The position numbers were made by a program, and so were the translations under genes. Shown piece after piece: positions 12,489-14,733 of a DNA stretch of 14,733 nucleotides. This DNA comes from JAYWIG01 sp043789035 (GTDB lineage: Bacteria; Pseudomonadota; Gammaproteobacteria; Burkholderiales; Burkholderiaceae_E). The stretch lies in NCBI GenBank assembly GCA_043789035.1, contig JAYWIG010000095.1, positions 1-14,733 of the forward strand, written 5' to 3'. The number at the start of each line of letters is the position of its first letter. Within the stretch, counting starts at the first letter, position 1. The notes beneath the pieces are model-generated. The model saw nothing but the letters and a program-made list of their open reading frames with translations. It was not told where the DNA came from and did not search any database.

Positions 12489-13205
12489 ATGCGCCCAAGC
12501 AGTCGCGAATTCAATGAGATGCGCACCGTTAGTTTTGACCGAGGTTTCACTAAGCATGCCGAAGGCTCGGTACTGGTTAGCTTTGGGATGACAAAGGTGC
12601 TTTGCACAGCGTCGGTTGAAGAAAAAGTACCCGGATTTTTGAAGGGTAAAGGCCAAGGTTGGGTAACTGCAGAGTACGGCATGCTGCCGAGGTCGACGCA
12701 TACCCGTATGGATAGAGAAGCTGCTAAGGGCAAGCAAAGTGGGCGCACGCAAGAAATTCAACGTTTAATAGGTCGCAGCTTACGTGCCGTATTTGATATG
12801 CATTTACTGGGCGAAAGGACGATTCATTTGGATTGTGATGTGATTCAAGCCGATGGCGGCACAAGAACGGCGGCGATTACCGGTGCATTTGTGGCTGCAC
12901 AAGACGCGATTTCCGGCTTAATTGGCTCGGGTAAGTTAAGCAATATGCCCATCATCGATCAAGTAGCTGCGATCTCGGTAGGTATCTATAAAGGCCACCC
13001 AGTGCTTGATCTCGACTATTTGGAAGACTCCGATTGCGATACGGATATGAATGTTGTGATGACAGCCTCAGGTGGTATCGCCGAAGTGCAAGGCACGGCC
13101 GAAGGGGTGGCGTTTTCGAGAGAGCAGTTAGATCAATTGCTTGATCTTGCGACTGACGGTATTAAGTCACTTCATCATGCGCAACGCCTGGTACTTTCAG
13201 TCTAA
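12489..13205 (+). CDS. rph: Ribonuclease PH
   Basis: A 238-aa phosphorolytic 3'-5' exoribonuclease, the same length as the intact E. coli family enzyme. It trims tRNA 3' ends and degrades structured RNA, using phosphate and releasing nucleoside diphosphates. It works as a hexameric ring. It opens with MRPSSREFNEMR, and VTAEYGMLPRSTHTR (59-73) follows. R86 lies in SGRTQEIQRLIGRSLR (84-99), the phosphate-binding GGTRTA is at 123-128, and LDLDYLEDSDCDTDMNVVM (173-191) carries the metal-binding aspartates D180 and D186. The C-terminus is full length with no frameshift, unlike the rph-1 allele of E. coli K-12. It is 20 bp before rdgB. Gene order rph-rdgB-hemW downstream of the kinase and phosphatase fits betaproteobacteria. 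Confidence 0.97.
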   Translation: MRPSSREFNEMRTVSFDRGFTKHAEGSVLVSFGMTKVLCTASVEEKVPGFLKGKGQGWVTAEYGMLPRSTHTRMDREAAKGKQSGRTQEIQRLIGRSLRAVFDMHLLGERTIHLDCDVIQADGGTRTAAITGAFVAAQDAISGLIGSGKLSNMPIIDQVAAISVGIYKGHPVLDLDYLEDSDCDTDMNVVMTASGGIAEVQGTAEGVAFSREQLDQLLDLATDGIKSLHHAQRLVLSV

Positions 13206-13225
13206 TCGCTAGTCGCTGAGTGCGC

Positions 13226-13843
13226 ATGTTTGATCGAATTGTTCTAGCCTCTGGCAATCAAGGCAAGCTCACAGAGTTACAAGCGCTTTTTGGAATTTTG
13301 AAGTGCCAATTAGTGTCGCAAAAATCGCTCGGTATTAGCGAGCCAGACGAACCCTACTTTAGCTTTGTCGAAAACGCTTTGCATAAAGCTCGGCATGCAA
13401 GCGCGGCATCTGGCTTGCCAGCGCTGGCTGATGATTCGGGTATCTGTGTCAATGCGCTTGGTGGAGTTCCCGGCGTAATGTCGGCGCGGTTCAGTGGCTT
13501 GAGCGCGTCGGCAAGTGTTAGTAAGCAAGACATTGATACTGCCAACAATGAAACGTTGATCAGGGCGCTGCAAAACCAAACAGATCGAAGCGCATTTTAC
13601 TATTGCGTACTAGTCCTTGTAAGAAGTGCGAAAGACCCGGCTCCCTTGATCGCCGATGGCTATTGGAGTGGCACGGTATTGACCGAAGCGAGAGGGGCTG
13701 GAGGCTTTGGTTACGACCCATTCTTTTACCTGCCTTTGCTAGGAAAATCAGCAGCAGAGCTAAGCGTCGTCGAAAAAAACATCTCAAGCCACAGAGCGAT
13801 AGCTTCCCATGTCTTGCTCGAAAAACTTCGAGCCTTGGTATAG
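13226..13843 (+). CDS. rdgB: dITP/XTP pyrophosphatase RdgB (Ham1-like)
   Basis: A 205-aa non-canonical purine NTP pyrophosphatase. It hydrolyses dITP, ITP and XTP to monophosphates, keeping deaminated purines out of DNA and RNA. The motifs are VLASGNQGKL (6-14, nucleotide binding), FVENALHKARHAS (47-59), LADDSG (67-72, with the catalytic aspartate at 70), GGFGYDPFF (159-167) and SHR (188-190). Length is near that of E. coli RdgB (197 aa). I prefer the ATG at 13226, which gives MFDRIVLASGN and sits 5 nt after GAG; a GTG two codons upstream (13220) is possible. It lies 20 bp after rph and 18 bp before hemW, in an apparent rph-rdgB-hemW transcription unit. Confidence 0.96.
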   Translation: MFDRIVLASGNQGKLTELQALFGILKCQLVSQKSLGISEPDEPYFSFVENALHKARHASAASGLPALADDSGICVNALGGVPGVMSARFSGLSASASVSKQDIDTANNETLIRALQNQTDRSAFYYCVLVLVRSAKDPAPLIADGYWSGTVLTEARGAGGFGYDPFFYLPLLGKSAAELSVVEKNISSHRAIASHVLLEKLRALV

Positions 13844-13861
13844 CGGCATTGTAAGTACCCT

Positions 13862-14733
13862 GTGCTACAAAAAATCACAACCTCTCCTCCTTTAGGGCTT
13901 TATATTCACCTTCCGTGGTGCATCAAGAAATGCCCATACTGCGACTTCAACTCGCATGAGGTAAGGGGCGCTATTCCAATTGTGCAACTCGGACAATCTC
14001 CAGACCTATCCCTACCCGTATCCGTAGCTCAGGCCTCTACAGTGAGCGATGAGTTGCAAGAGCAATACATTGCTGCTTTGCAAGCCGATTTGGAGCAAAG
14101 CGTGGCGTTAGTTTGGGGTCGGGTGGTGCATAGCATTTTCATCGGTGGTGGCACACCAAGTCTTTTTTCAGAGAAATCCATCGATCGTATTTTGACGATA
14201 GCACGAACGCATTTGAGAGTCAGTGCCGATGCGGAAATTACTATGGAAGCCAACCCTGGTACTTTCGAGAAGGAGCGCTTTGAGGGCTTTGCAAGAGCTG
14301 GCGTGAATCGCCTTTCAATCGGTGTGCAATCGTTCAATAATGCACAGCTAAAAAAGCTCGGTCGGGTACATGATGCGAGCCAAGCGTTGGCGGCGATTGA
14401 AGTAGCCGCCAAACGTTACCCAACTTTTAATATCGACTTGATGTACGGTTTACCGGAGCAAAGTTTCGACGAGTTAGCTTTAGACTTTCAAACTGCGAAT
14501 AGTTTGTCGCCGCCTCATCTTTCGTACTACCAACTCACGCTCGAACCCAATACACTGTTTGCAGCAAAACCGCCGAATTTGCCGGATGACGATACCCTGG
14601 CTGCAATGCAGGAGTTAATCGAAGGCAACACCGCTCAAGCGGGATATGAGCATTATGAAATTTCAGCCTACGCTAAAGTTGGGCATCGCTCTAAACATAA
14701 CTTGAATTACTGGCAGTTTGGCGACTATTTAGG
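13862..14733 (+). CDS. hemW: Radical-SAM heme chaperone HemW, partial (3' end outside the window)
   Basis: 290 codons are open to the right edge; E. coli HemW has 378 residues, so the C-terminal quarter or so is missing. HemW is a CPO-like radical-SAM protein that binds heme and delivers it to respiratory proteins; it lacks coproporphyrinogen oxidase activity. The cluster motif is WCIKKCPYCDFNSH (19-32), giving the HemW-type CxxxCxxCxF (C20, C24, C27, F29). SIFIGGGTPSLF, ITMEANPGTFE, RLSIGVQSF, NIDLMYGLPEQS, YYQLTLEPNTLF and HNLNYWQFGDY all follow as in the family. GTG at 13862 is the first start after an in-frame TAG, 18 nt beyond the rdgB stop. About 25 extra residues (roughly 40-65, IVQLGQSPDL onward) separate the cluster motif from the next conserved helix (EQYIAAL). 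Confidence 0.96.
   Translation, partial: MLQKITTSPPLGLYIHLPWCIKKCPYCDFNSHEVRGAIPIVQLGQSPDLSLPVSVAQASTVSDELQEQYIAALQADLEQSVALVWGRVVHSIFIGGGTPSLFSEKSIDRILTIARTHLRVSADAEITMEANPGTFEKERFEGFARAGVNRLSIGVQSFNNAQLKKLGRVHDASQALAAIEVAAKRYPTFNIDLMYGLPEQSFDELALDFQTANSLSPPHLSYYQLTLEPNTLFAAKPPNLPDDDTLAAMQELIEGNTAQAGYEHYEISAYAKVGHRSKHNLNYWQFGDYL

Noticed and set aside
14029..14412. 127-codon minus-strand frame in hemW
   Set aside because: The sense strand encodes conserved HemW motifs throughout; the antisense peptide is Cys/Ser/Ala-rich without family character.
1..14733. Mobile elements, CRISPR, tRNA/rRNA, toxin-antitoxin or phage-defence genes
   Set aside because: I looked on both strands and found no transposase, terminal inverted repeats, spaced palindromic repeats, tRNA-like cloverleaf or defence-type domain; all sizeable frames are accounted for by core genes.

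Overview
This 14.7 kb window is a dense bacterial chromosomal segment, most likely from a betaproteobacterium (Burkholderiales-like) of moderate GC content. The assignment rests on gene order and family detail. The run greB / spoT-rpoZ-gmk-yicC / Ser-Thr kinase - PP2C phosphatase - rph - rdgB - hemW, with pmbA divergent from yjgA-mog nearby, is an arrangement I associate with Betaproteobacteria. The omega subunit has a short 67-residue form, and GreB carries an acidic N-terminal extension of the kind seen there. No database was available, so the lineage is inference.

Layout. Positions 1-590 (minus) hold the 5' part of a membrane-bound sugar-phosphate transferase of exopolysaccharide (PEP-CTERM/EpsB-like) type. 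After a 217-bp divergent gap comes relA (808-2940, plus). It converges on the mog-yjgA pair (2986-4211, minus) across a gap built of a 15-bp tandem repeat. yjgA diverges from pmbA-greB (4282-6185, plus) across a gap built of a 16-bp tandem repeat. greB converges, 4 bp apart, on the minus-strand operon yicC-gmk-rpoZ-spoT (10299 down to 6190). A plus-strand run follows: kinase, phosphatase, rph, rdgB and hemW (10422 to beyond the window end).

How the genes fit together. The region is rich in nucleotide signalling and RNA metabolism. It has both long RelA/SpoT homologues: RelA with a degenerate HD site and an EYDD synthetase motif, and SpoT with an intact HD and an RFKD motif. It also has the omega subunit, which contributes to a ppGpp site on RNA polymerase, GreB, which acts through the polymerase secondary channel, guanylate kinase, the YicC RNase-family protein, RNase PH and the RdgB house-cleaning pyrophosphatase. 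YjgA/DarP (50S maturation), Mog (molybdenum cofactor), PmbA/TldE (peptidase partner) and HemW (heme chaperone) are housekeeping genes. The Hanks-type kinase and PP2C phosphatase form a reversible phosphorylation pair of unknown target.

Most of the window is ordinary core genome and I see no mobile element, CRISPR, tRNA or rRNA. The points worth a second look are the short tandem repeats that fill several intergenic gaps, TTG starts overlapping stop codons, a possible frame disturbance at the gmk 5' end, an extra segment in HemW next to its iron-sulfur motif, and several 5' ends without a Shine-Dalgarno sequence.
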